A stretch of 64,000 nucleotides of DNA from Triangularia verruculosa (Eukaryota; Ascomycota; Sordariomycetes; Sordariales; Podosporaceae): positions 1-64,000 of the forward strand of contig MU863887.1 of NCBI GenBank assembly GCA_033296885.1, written 5' to 3'. The first letter of the stretch is position 1, and every line of letters begins with the position of its first letter. The position numbers were made by a program, and so were the translations under genes. The notes beneath the pieces are model-generated. The model was given only the letters and a program-made list of their open reading frames with translations, had not been told where the DNA came from and searched no databases. Of the stretch, positions 48,085 through 58,357 are shown in pieces.

Positions 48085-48772
48085 TAAGAGCTGCTGGCGG
48101 CGTGTGTAGATATTGAAGGCAAATGTACAATAGTAAATAACTGCAGAAATCTCTATAGATGAAATCATATGAGTTCATGAGCTCTCACACAATTATCTGA
48201 GTCACACGGGTGAGATAGCGCTGATAAGAGCGCCTATCTCGTGCTCGATTACGAGCACTTGCAATTGTTGAGCTTTTCCTGTTTTCTGTAGCCAACTCAA
48301 AAAAGCCCACTTCAGCCCGGTTCAGTCATCAGACAACAAAGACTGGATGCATTCAGGCACCATAAAGAGGGTATTTAAGCTTTGAGCTAATAGGAGCAGG
48401 GGTCCTGGTTGCTGATTGGAGAGCGAACCCGCAGATTGCGGGGCGCGGGGTGTGCTGCCAGGCTCAAGTCAATCGCGCAGCCATTTTCCATCCGCCTGTG
48501 ACTCAATCTCACAGGGCACAAAATCGTGGTTGACGAAAGCTTAACGGTGACTACGATCCGTGCCAAAAACACACCTAGCAGATACAAAACCGAGCACAGT
48601 TTCTGTAATTGAACCAATCAAGTTCAGTCATTTTTTCAGCACCCGACGAGAGATTCCACAGGACATCCGACCCAGCTTCAACTTCTTTCCACAATCGCGG
48701 CACAAACCCCCACCATCCTCAAGTCCCCCGCTTGTTTAAACCACCAAACAACCACAACCACCAAGACAGAAA
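48085..48772. promoter_or_regulatory. IF3 3' flank and GCD2 promoter region
   Basis: 688 nt between two plus-strand genes. The first part is the IF3 3' UTR and the rest should drive GCD2. It includes a tandem inverted-repeat element at 48212-48258, listed separately, and a CA-rich leader just before the GCD2 ATG. Confidence 0.6.
48212..48258. promoter_or_regulatory. Two adjacent inverted repeats with GATA motifs
   Basis: 48212-48240: GAGATAGCGCT, a six-base spacer GATAAG, then AGCGC-C-TATCTC, an 11-bp inverted repeat broken by one extra C. 48241-48258 follows directly: GTGCTCG, spacer ATTA, CGAGCAC, a perfect 7-bp inverted repeat. The first contains a TGATAAG GATA-factor site in its spacer and AGATAG/CTATCT in its arms. 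It lies 128 nt past the IF3 stop and about 520-560 nt before the GCD2 ATG. It could be a DNA element for GATA factors or a folded RNA in the IF3 3' UTR. It is not a tRNA, since there is no acceptor or anticodon arm. Confidence 0.5.
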
Positions 48773-50197
48773 ATGGCTACCGAGAGCAATGGAGCTCCAG
48801 CCGGGGCTCCAGTCCCCAAGGAGACAAAGACATCCGCACCAGCACCCGCCGAAGGCCCTGTTGCTGGCCCTGCCGCCGCGGCAACCAACCCAGAGAAGCT
48901 CACCCCAGCGCAACTAAAAGCCAAGGCCAAGGCTGAGAAGGCCGCCAGACGGCAAAAGGTCATTGCGAACAAGGAGGCGGTAGCGGCGGCGGCCCCCGCG
49001 AAGGAAGCAGGAAAGGGCAAGGGCAAGCAGGATGGACAACCAGCACAGAGCAAACAACATCGCGGCTCCATGAGCGGGCGACGGCCATCCATCGGAGGAC
49101 TTGTGGAGAAGGAGAAGGATGTCAGAAGCGGGATTCCCGAGTGCTTCAGCCATGTTCCCATGGCGAAGAGAGTGCCATTGTCGCAGGCGCACAAGGATGT
49201 GGACCCCGCTGTGCTGGTGGCTGGACAGCAGATGGCTACCTTTGCGATCAAGGATAGTATCTCTCGTCTTGAGGCGACCCTTTTGGCGTTCAAGAAGGTT
49301 TGTAAACCCCTCCAACTTTTCAGGTCAGTAGCAAAGGTTGCTAACTGAGACTCGCAGGTGATTGAATCATACGAGACTCCTAAGGGGAACTCGTTATCTC
49401 GCCATCTTGTCCCACATGTCCTAAATCCGCAGATCGAGCATCTCACCGAGTGTAGACCGATGTGTTTTGCTATGGGCAACGCCATCAGACTGCTCAAGAC
49501 CAAGATCAACAGCTTCGATATCAACGATCCTGAGGATGAGACAAAGGAAGAGCTCTTGGAGTGGATTGACACCATGATCAACGAGCGCATTAAGCTGGCG
49601 GAGTATTTGATTGCCAGAAATGCTGCCGGGTTGATCGAGGAGGGAGAGAAGGTGCTCACATACGGTCGGCACCGGTTGGTTGAGAAGACCCTCTTGAAGG
49701 CGAAGGAGATTGGGAAAACGTTTGATGTCACCATCATTGACGACCCGTATGAAGGTGGTGGGCAGACGTTGGCTAAGACCCTTCGTCAGGCGGGGATCAA
49801 CGTGCTCTACTCGCCAAATCTCGGAGGTTTGAGGCCAAAGGTAGCGGGAGCGACAAACGTTATCCTTGGCGGAGAGGCCATTTTTGCAAACGGGTCGCTG
49901 AATGCTGCCTCGGGGACAGCGGATGTTGCTATGGCGGGCCAGAATGCGGGTGCCAAAGTTACGGTGCTCTGTGAGACCATCAACTTTGACAGAGAGCGTG
50001 TGTCGGTGGATGCTCTCACATACAATGAGATCGATCCCGAAAGAAACACGGCAGAGTGCTTCCGCTTGTTGTATGACAATACGCAAGACAAGTATATCAG
50101 CGGTGTTGTGACGGAGTTTGAGAGTGGTGGCGGCAACTCGCCAGCCCAGGCTATCCTGGCACTCTTGCGGACACGGGAAGATCCCCAGATTGCTTAG
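48773..50197 (+). CDS. GCD2: Translation initiation factor eIF2B subunit delta (Gcd2)
   Basis: Regulatory subunit of the eIF2 guanine-nucleotide exchange factor, target of amino-acid starvation control. Exons are 48773-49297 and 49358-50197, giving 454 aa; the 60-nt intron has GTTTGT, a CTAACTGAGA branch and TCGCAG. The N-terminus is low-complexity Ala/Pro/Lys (KLTPAQLKAKAKAEKAARRQK). The eIF2B alpha/beta/delta-type domain follows: FSHVPMAKRVPLSQAHKDVDPAVL, RHLVPHVLNPQIEHLTECRPMCFAMGN, VLTYGRHRLVEKTLLKAKE, VTIIDDPYEGGGQTLAKTL, ANGSLNAASGTADVAM, ETINFDRERVSVDALTYNEIDP. The length is shorter than yeast Gcd2, mainly in the N-terminal tail. Confidence 0.94.
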
Positions 50198-50527
50198 TTG
50201 GCGCTACCTGGAGGACAACCTGGAGGACAGGCGCAAGGAAATCCAGTAGCAAAAGAAAGTATTGGTACTATCTGAGCCTGGCGCATTCGTTTGGGGGTTT
50301 GAGTGCTGTAGCTCAAGGATAGATAGAAACCACTCATTCATGGAAGAGCCATGGTCTCCCGTAGTGGAACTGAACCAATTAAATATCCGAGCTCACCTCT
50401 TGGCTCCCAGCCCGTTTCCATCATCCGTGAAAAATTCAAGGTGAAAAGGTACTTATTTTGTTCGTCATTCCTGCCTCTATCGTACTGCCTGCCAGACCAG
50501 CAACCCACGATCCCTCATTTCTTTCCC
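50198..50527. other. Convergent 3' flanks (GCD2 / 92-aa protein)
   Basis: 330 nt between converging stops. Nothing beyond presumed 3' UTR sequence is seen. Confidence 0.55.
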
Positions 50528-50871
50528 TTAAGCCTGAACAACAGAAGGGCTGGCAGCAGCAGCCGCAGCCTCTCTCTCCGCCCTCCTCGCTCTCTTCTCG
50601 AGAATGGCGTTCTTGCGCTCCTCTAGGAGCTGTGTCTGTCTCTGGTCCACACCCTCCAGCCAGTATCCAAAGCTCGCACCGACGGCACCGAAGACGGGGT
50701 AGGCCCAGAGGGTCTTTCTGTGGAAGAATGGGCGCATCTCAATGCCGAGCTGCCAGAAGCGCGTCGCCAGGCCTGAAGAGAATGCGAGCATTAGCTACCT
50801 ATAGCTGAGAAATTGGTGGGTTGGGATTTGGTCATACCGAAGCCGGTCCAGAAGACGAGTCTAGAGACCAT
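50528..50871 (-). CDS. Small putative mitochondrial inner-membrane protein, possibly a complex I accessory subunit
   Basis: 92-aa protein from two exons, 50871-50838 and 50772-50528. The 65-nt intron has GTATGA, a GCTAATG branch and TCTTCAG, and the frame closes exactly. The sequence starts MVSRLVFWTGFGLATRFWQLG, an amphipathic start without acid residues. A hydrophobic stretch LWAYPVFGAVGASFGYWLEG (about 38-57) looks like one membrane helix. The C-terminal helix is charged and Arg/Glu/Ala-rich (RKNAILEKRARRAEREAAAA). Size and layout match small fungal complex I accessory subunits such as the approximately 10-kDa NUUM type, but this is recalled resemblance only. Small ATP-synthase or cytochrome-oxidase assembly proteins remain possible. 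Confidence 0.72.
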
Positions 50872-51583
50872 TTTGTGCTTGGTTTTTTGCTTTCGGTCGG
50901 GAGATAATTGACGAGGGGTTGGGATTATGTGGTGAGAAGTAGCGAAAATGAGTGGCTCTCGGCCTGCGACGCTGGAACTTGGAGGAGTTTGGAGTGTGTA
51001 GCTCTTTCTCTCCAACCTGAAGCTTTCCAATTGACTCTGGCGCTGCACCCACTGCGGGATCACGACTGGACGACTGACGTTGCGGGTGGTCTGCCAGGTG
51101 CCAGGCTTGCGGCAGTTGGCAGACAGTTGCAAGGCTAGAGTATATGGTCTGTGCACGATGGCTTGTGTAATCCCTGTCGCTGCTCTTTCCCTTGCATTTG
51201 ACCCCTGCCAGAGCCAAGAGTTTAGGTGCCCCACTAGAATCTTCCTGGCGTGTGGAAGCTTCCCCCGTTGTGTTTGAACGCGACTAGGAGTCTTCCGATC
51301 CAAATCTTCAGGTAACACAGTTTGTTTTGCTTGTACAGCTGGCTGCCAAAAAGACGGATTGCTGCAGCCGCGGATATCTTTGTATCTATCCTGCCTTTTA
51401 CTTTTATTCTCTCTTCCAACAAATATCTACGACATTGTTCTCCGACAGCCTCGTCCCCCCCGGAGATGCCCTGAGCAAATCTCGGTGCCCATTCGACCGA
51501 CTGGGCTCACGGCTGTCTTTCTTCTCTGCCCCCGACGACCGAACGGAAAACCAGCGCGTTGCAGGACGAATTACATCGCAAAC
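50872..51583. promoter_or_regulatory. Divergent promoter region (92-aa protein / SHG1)
   Basis: 712 nt between two divergent start codons, holding both promoters. No other feature is recognised. Confidence 0.55.
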
Positions 51584-54259
51584 ATGGCGACGGCATCAAT
51601 GCCTGATGCGCCGGCTCCCGCTCCTGCGCCCGCGCCCACTGTCAGGAAGTTCAAGGCGTCCGACTTGCCATTGACACAGGCTAAGCGAGCTGCTGTCGAC
51701 AGCTTGGCGCATAGCTTCAAGAAGAAGGGTGGTTATGATGCAGAGCGTAAGAAGGTCTGGGCAGCTTTCGAGACCAGTGTATGTCGCCCCGCACCGCTGC
51801 CCAATTGGACCCTAACTGACCAAACAAACTAGGACTACGAAGCCCAAGTGACGAAACACATTCTCGAAGTTGCCGAGAAAGAAATCGACAAAAACCCCAG
51901 CCAGCTACTAACCCTCGAGCGAACGAAAGCTGCTGCTCTTATCGACGGTGCGCTCGACCGATCGGGTGTCTACCAAAAGGCCGAGGAGCTCATCAGCTCC
52001 ATGATCGACCGCGGCGCGATCGAGGCTCAACTTCGCCAACTACGCCGCGCAGAGATAGGAGATGAGGAGGCTGAGAAGGAGCGACTTTTGGGTGCAAAGA
52101 CTGACGAGGAGTATGCCGCCGAGACAGCCGCGCGCCGTGTAAACCGAGAGATTGTCGCTGCAAAGGTTCGGCATTTAGATGAGGAAAAAAGGAAGCTGCA
52201 GAGGGAGATAAGAGAGAAGGAGGAGGCGAAGAAGAAGGAGGAGGAGCGGGCTGCTAGGGAGGCAAAGAGGAAGAAGCAGAAGGAGGAGGAAGAAAAGGAG
52301 CGTGAGGAGAGGAGGGCGAAGAGGGAAAGAGAAAGGGAGGAGTCGCGAGAGAGGAGGGCGAAGAGGGAGAGGGAAAGAGAGGAGAGGGATAAGGAACGGG
52401 TGAGGGATGACAGCCGGGACAGGGACCGACGCCGTGATCGTGAGCGGGATCGGATACAGGTTGGATATGACAGTTACCGGGGTTCTGGGGATAGGTCCAA
52501 CAGGGACCGTGACAGAAGCCGCAATCGTGATCGATCCCGAGACAGGGGACGGGATAGGGACAGAGATCACGATCGAGACCGGTCCAGGAAGCGCTCGAGT
52601 GAGAGGAAAGCCGAAGAAATCAAAAAGCCGCTCACAAAAGAAGAACAAGAGCGTCTGGAGCAGGAGGCCCTTGCTGATCTTCTGCGGGAGAGCAAGCGTG
52701 TTGCTCCCAAGCAGCCCGAGTTGGAGATTGATCCTGTCCTAGCACCTCCTCCGAGAAAGTCAAAGCCAGTTTCCGCCATCGATCCCATTCGGAGAGACTC
52801 GCCGAAGGTAACTGCCGAAATCAAGAAGCCAGAAGAACCTGTTGCGAAGGAGGTTGTGAGGACAGAAGCAGCACATGCTGTCAAGGAATCAACAAATGCC
52901 AAGCCTGCCGAGCCACGAGCTGAGGATAAGCGACGAAGGAGTAGGAGTCCTTCGAGACCTGCTCGTAGGGAACGGAGCAGAGAGGGGGATGATGACCGCC
53001 GACGGCCTCGCACAAGGTCGCCGCGACCTAGACACGATGAGCGCAGTCGTTCTCGGAGAAGAAGCCGGTCTAGGCTGCGAGAAAGGAGAGATGACAGGAG
53101 GGACAGAAGCCGTTCGCGCCGACGGGATGATCGCCGTGATGACCGGCGCGATGATAGGCGCGACGACCGAAGCCTGGCGGAAACTCCTACTAAGCGAAAA
53201 GAGGAGGCCACCGCTCCAAAGGAAACCCCAATCAAATCAGAAGTTCGGGAGCGCAGCCGTTCACGCCCTCGAACAGCCAAGACCGACGATAGGCGCGATC
53301 GCAGCCGCTCCCGCCACCGAGATCGTGACAGAACCCGCTCACCTCGCTCCAGGCCCGAACGAAGAGACCGCTCTCGCTCGAGGTTACGCTATGGCCGCCG
53401 TGACAGAACTCGTTCCCGCTCTCGTGATCGCAGGGACAGAGATAGGCGAGACAGATCCCGATCACGCAACCGCAGCCGAGACCGCGAGAAGACAAAGGAT
53501 ATCACCGACAAGGACGACAAGCCGCAAACCAGGGACCGCTCGCGCTCTCCGGCCTCAATGGTTGCTCGCCCGCCTTCTCGTCTCAATCAAGTAGAGAAGG
53601 AGGCGTGGAAGCAAGCAGAAGTCAAGAAAAGGGAGCAGGAAGCCAAGGCCTATCTTGCTGCACAGAAGGAGGCGAGAGAGAAGGGACTGGAGGAGGGGAG
53701 GAGGACAGGAGAGAGATCTCCAGAGGTGAAGAGGAGGGTGGAAAACAGCGACCGGTATCAGCCTGGTGAGCGGGATCGGGATCATGATAGAGTTCGCGAC
53801 CGGGATAGAGACAGAGACAGGGACCGTCGAGATCGGGACAGAGACCGAGACCGAGACCGCGACCGTGAACGAGACAGGATGGATTATCGTGGTGGCGATA
53901 GATATGACGGTGATAGGGATCGCCCGAGGGATCGTGACCGCGATAGGGATAGGGATAGGGATAGGAGGAGGGATGACAGTCGGGACAATCGACGACGGAG
54001 CCGGTCACGGAATCGGAGTCGTGACAGGGATAGAGATCGCGATCGGGATAGAAGCCGGAACCGTGATAGGGACCGGGACTTTAGGAGGGATAGAGATCGG
54101 AGCAGGGAGAGGAGTCGTGACCGAGACCGGGATCGCAGCCGACATCGCGATAGGAGTCGCGGCGGAGACCGTGACAGGGATAGGGATAGGGATAGGGATA
54201 GGGATAGGAGCCGTACTAGGAGGGATCGTGACAGGCGACGGAGCAGAAGCCGGGGCTAG
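51584..54259 (+). CDS. SHG1: COMPASS component Shg1 (BOD1/SHG1 domain) with very long Arg/Asp-Arg/Ser tail
   Basis: Predicted subunit of the Set1/COMPASS histone H3-K4 methyltransferase complex, 873 aa. Exons are 51584-51778 and 51833-54259; the intron has GTATGT, a CCTAACTGAC branch and AACTAG. The BOD1/SHG1 domain (about 25-130) shows LTQAKRAAVDSLAHSFKKKGGYDAERKKVW, then, across the intron, DYEAQVTKHILEVAEKEIDKNP and KAAALIDGALDRSGVYQKAEELI. A Lys/Glu coiled coil (about 165-225) follows. After it come roughly 600 residues dominated by RD, RE, RS and DR dipeptides, like SR-type nuclear proteins. Yeast Shg1 is far smaller, so the tail is the unusual part. A splicing-associated role is an alternative based on tail composition. 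Confidence 0.87.
54177..54208. repeat. GATAGG hexamer microsatellite in the SHG1 coding tail
   Basis: About five tandem GATAGG units encoding Asp-Arg repeats. A similar array lies at 53942-53965. Variable numbers of Asp-Arg pairs between strains are likely. Confidence 0.8.
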
Positions 54260-54932
54260 AAGCGACCGACTCTGCAAGAGGATAAGCAGCAACTTCAGAA
54301 AACGAATCCTTGTGGTGATCTCTACAGTGCGGCGGTGGCTGCTCCGGCGGATGAATATAGACCATCGTATCCGTCTCAGGGCAAGAGGATGACTCGGGTT
54401 GGGTGTTGAAGATTTGGGGTTGGTCGGGGATGCGCTGGGTAGATATCGAAATATTGATATACCCTATCGTAGAATAATATACAGGTTTATGTACAATCGA
54501 TGGATCTACTCTCTTGTTGACTGAGGTACCGATCTAAAACTATGGACATGCGAATTAAAGAACACTAGAATAGGTATTGGGTCATAGTTTTACAGGAGAA
54601 TACGCCATTTCGCTGGCCGTAGTTTAGACCTAATATGATACAAAGAAAAGGAGAGTCAAAAATGCAGACGCTGCTCTCGAATATTTCAACGCTTTCTACT
54701 TTCCCATATCCACATCCATCGCCTGGCTTGAGATGAAGCGCCATGCTTGTCAAAAATATTCAACCGACAAAAAAAGATTAAAGCAAGAAAAAAAAAAGAA
54801 ATCCCAGAATATCCCAAATATTTTTTCATACATCATTAACAGTGAACAGATATCTCTTTGTCCCCATATCATTTGTGTGTAAAAAAACAAAACAAAACCA
54901 ACCCATTAAAATGAACCCACCCACCCTTTTTT
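54260..54932. other. Convergent 3' flanks (SHG1 / TPT transporter)
   Basis: 673 nt between converging stops, AT-rich from about 54480 to 54910 with A-runs. Presumed 3' UTRs; no gene is seen. Confidence 0.55.
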
Positions 54933-56454
54933 TTACGCGCCCTGCCCAATCTCCGCCACCTCCTTCGAGATTGGCCCCGTCGACGGCCCCCCGCTCCCAT
55001 ATAAAAACCCAGCCACCAGTATCACCACGCTCACCACTACCAGCCCCATGATCAACGCCCTCTTCACCGCGGCCGGTAACCTCCCCGCCTCCTGCCCTTC
55101 TCCCTGGCTAAGGGGGGAGTAGTTCCCGGCAACTCTTTCCCACAATGACTTGGCGTACACCCAGATCCCGACCGAAATAGCCACCGTCTGCTCCCAGCCG
55201 AGGGAGTAATACGCTAACCCGGCCGTGGCGATGGCGTAGCCGACGAATTGGATGGGCGTGATGTTCGTCTTCCAGATCATGACCGAGATGATGACCAGCA
55301 GGATGTTTTTGAGGATGCCGGTGAGGGTCATGACTAGGCCGGATGTTTTGCCAATCTATTACTCACTGTCAGCAACGAATATCATGAAAGAAGGGATGGG
55401 TTGTTGAAAACTTACCAGGAAAACACTGCTGACATTCAGCATAAAGGCCACCATCGCATTCAACATCAACAGCCCCAGCCCCGCCTTCCCCAGATCCGCA
55501 ATGTTAAACTTGTTCGCCTCGCTCCCAATCGCCACAATCACGTTCATCACGGCGCACACCGGCGCGTAGTAGTACAGGCTGACCAGCGGATCCATCTTCA
55601 TGTCCTCCCCGCTCAACAAAACCTGGATCATGATCAACCTCATCGCCTCAAAGACGATCCCCCCGACCTGAAACAGGAAGCCCGCCATGCTGAAGTTGAT
55701 CTCGCCCAACGAAGCGAGACCGACACCGGCGACGATGAAGAGGATGTTGAGGAAGCGTTTCAGGGATGGCTCCTCGACGCCCCAGGCCCAGGCTGTCAAA
55801 AGGACCGCTACCGGGGCGGCGGCCTTGAGCATTTGGATGAAGGCGACGGAGAGGTAGAGGTAGACCATGTTGGAGCAGACCAACGAGGCCGAATACAGCA
55901 GGCCGATGGGGACGATGGCGCGGAGGTAGACGCGGCCCGTCATTTTGACCTTCTTGCGGCCGTCGAGGAGGTGGGTGGTGCGGGCGAGGACTTGGGTTGC
56001 GATGGTGGCGAAGATGAGATGCCAGCAGGTGAGGATTACGGCTGTTCGTCAAGTCAGTGGTGGTGAGATAAACATGTCAGTGCGGATTTTGTACATACGG
56101 TATTCTGCAAGGTTTAGGTTAGCAAAATGTCGAACTAGATTATGAAGAGGGGATATAAAAACGTACTGAAACCCCTCCCGTCAATCATCCATTTGTTGAA
56201 GAGGATTGTGAGGTTCGAGAAGAAGATCCAAGCTCTGTTTTTTCCCTTCAACATCAGTTTCCATGTCCACTGAATTTGATATGCGCCCTTGCTATGACGT
56301 CTGTGTGGGAAATTGCATCGTACAAGATGTAAAAGATGGGGTGTAAGCCTCCTCGCTGCACCACCGAAGGGCGCGGCTTCTCAGCCTCTGCCGCCTGAGG
56401 CTCAGGGTGCAACTGCTGCCTCTCGACATCATCATCGTTGTTGGCCACGGCCAT
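54933..56454 (-). CDS. TPT/DMT-family sugar-phosphate or nucleotide-sugar transporter
   Basis: Multi-pass membrane transporter of the triose-phosphate/nucleotide-sugar group, 417 aa, probably Golgi or ER. Five exons: 56454-56324, 56234-56167, 56104-56099 (6 nt), 56041-55416 and 55355-54933. The 6-nt microexon AATACC joins GRGF to YPVILTCWHLIFA as GRGFKYPVILTCWHLIFA, restoring the family's first helices. Its flanking introns have GTACGT...GCTAAC...TTGCAG and GTATGT...GAACAG. Other family features are LYSASLVCSNMVYLYLSVAFIQMLKAAAPVAV, FLFQVGGIVFEAMRLIMIQVLL and SLYYYAPVCAVMN, with IGKTSGLVMTLTGILKNILLVI after the last intron. About ten helices are visible. The acidic N-terminus is cytosolic. 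The substrate cannot be read from sequence. Confidence 0.92.
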
Positions 56455-56861
56455 CGGGTCCGGGGGGATCCGTGGTATCTGTCTTAAAATTCGGGGAAAG
56501 TCGGTTCTAATTACCGGGCGCGCTGCGGGCGCAAAAAGTCAAGGGGAAAAAAAAAGGTGGGTTTTTCGGCCTCGAGTTCCGGATCGTCACGTCGTTAAGG
56601 TATGCTTCGCGCAAGGGAGCGAGAGAGACAACTGCAGTTTACGATCGATTTGCGCGGGCGCGAAAGCAAGGGAGAAGAGTCGAGAGAAAGTCGGCGTTTA
56701 TGATGGTTGGTAACCCGATAGTGGGGAGGCAGCCCGGAATAATCTTAAAAAAGAGCGTCCCAACTCTCTCAAATCACTCGATTGCCCGACTTTTGCTCTC
56801 GGTCATGCACGTCGCGTAGGAAGAGAAAAAGAATTTCAACAACTACTAGCGACCGCGATCA

Positions 56862-56892
<31 letters not shown>

Positions 56893-58357
56893 TGGGAAAG
56901 GTGGGAAAGGGGTGAAGTCGCAAAAGTGCCAAAAAGGACCAACAACACAAAATAATTGGGGAAGGGGGGGGGAGACTTAGCAAGGCCCACGATGGATGCT
57001 GGGCTGGGCTGAGCCGCTGGCTGCGCAACACGCAACCCCCTGTCCCCAGGTGTCACCAGAAAGGGCAACGCATCCCAACGGCCGGGGGCTGCCGTTTTTT
57101 CCCACGAAATGGAACCCTTTTATTCGCCAGCACACCATTTTACACTGAAGGATTGGGGGCTAGACACATCTCGACTCGACGCTGACGGGAGAGTGAGATG
57201 GGGCTTCAGTGTCGCATTGAGCATAAGAAATCTGGACCAGTATGCAGCAATGGGGCACATAAAAGGGGGTTCTGTGATATCAAGCTCGGAGCCTTTTCCC
57301 GTCAATATCTCGACATGTTCATCTGATTTTTTCCCTCTTCCCAGTGTTTTGTACACTGAATCCCGGCATCCGCCTTGGACACCGGTTCCGGGATGCCTTA
57401 ACATAGAGGGGAAGGGCATTCCACCGGCCTTTTCCTTACGAGCAAAATTTCCAAAGATAGAGCAGCGGGGTCCCTTGAAAATGGTAACCTGATAGGCGAG
57501 AAGAGTAGCGGACCTCCAAGATCCGCAGATCAGCGGGGGCCCAAGAAGTCTTGATATCAAGACTTTGTGCTTGGATTGTGGTCACTGGTCAGTCGCCAGT
57601 AACAAAGTTGTCTAGGAATGATTTAACTTTTGACTCTGCCATCGTTGCGCAACACTGGAGATATGGAGCTTGTAAGTAACACAAGGACCCCTTCTCTCCT
57701 TGGCCCTTGTCTATTGGTTCATGCCTGTGGTCCAGGGGTCAGCCTGCCATCCCAAAGCCCAAACGGGTCCCCCCGATTCGGGATCAAGCCTCGGCGCCTG
57801 TGAATACGATAAACTATCGCCAAAATGCAACGTCTCTCTGCAAGCTGTCATGGTGAAACTTCACAAGTTCACTGAACTGCCTCGAGATCAAGAAAGGCAG
57901 GCGGTGTATACTCTGTGTTCTTGTACCATCAAACTTTAAAAAGTCTCGGAAAATCCGACACCTTGGAGACCCAATCTACGTGGTTGTATCACTGTAGTAT
58001 GTAGCATCTTGGAACTGGAACACACTTCTCATATCACAACACATACATCTTGATTGCAACGTCGTACATCTTGTCTGATCATCATCAAGTTCCATTCGTT
58101 CGTTTTGGTTGTTGTGTCAAATAAAAAAGATCTTCCATGCATCTATTCATTCATCCATTAGTCCATGTCCATACTGTGATATCAGATGGTTCGCTGTCCT
58201 AGCGGCTATGTCGCTGCCACCAAAAATAAAGGTGAACGATCCAAGGTCAAGCACAAATGCTTGCCTTGCAAATGTCTGTGGTATATCCCAGAAACGCCCC
58301 AACACCATCGCTAGGTAGAAATGCAAAATACAATGGCAACCATGCCAACTGCGCAGG
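56455..58357. other. TPT transporter 5' region and UBP1 3' flank
   Basis: 1.9 kb between two minus-strand genes. The left part must hold the transporter promoter and the right part the UBP1 3' UTR. It contains an (AG)14 run at 56862-56889. Open frames such as 57109-57492 plus have no recognisable content. Confidence 0.5.
56862..56889. repeat. (AG)n microsatellite
   Basis: About fourteen AG units in the intergenic region upstream of the TPT transporter. It is purine-rich on the plus strand, so CT-rich in the direction of transporter transcription, which is common in fungal promoters and leaders. Confidence 0.9.

Noticed and set aside
48212..48258. The double inverted repeat as a tRNA or tRNA relic
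   Set aside because: A- and B-box-like words are present but too close together, there is no anticodon arm or acceptor stem, and the second dyad has a 7-bp stem with a 4-base loop.
53942..54208. GATAGG arrays as interstitial telomere repeats
   Set aside because: Fungal telomere repeats are TTAGGG; these hexamers are in frame and encode the Asp-Arg tail of SHG1.
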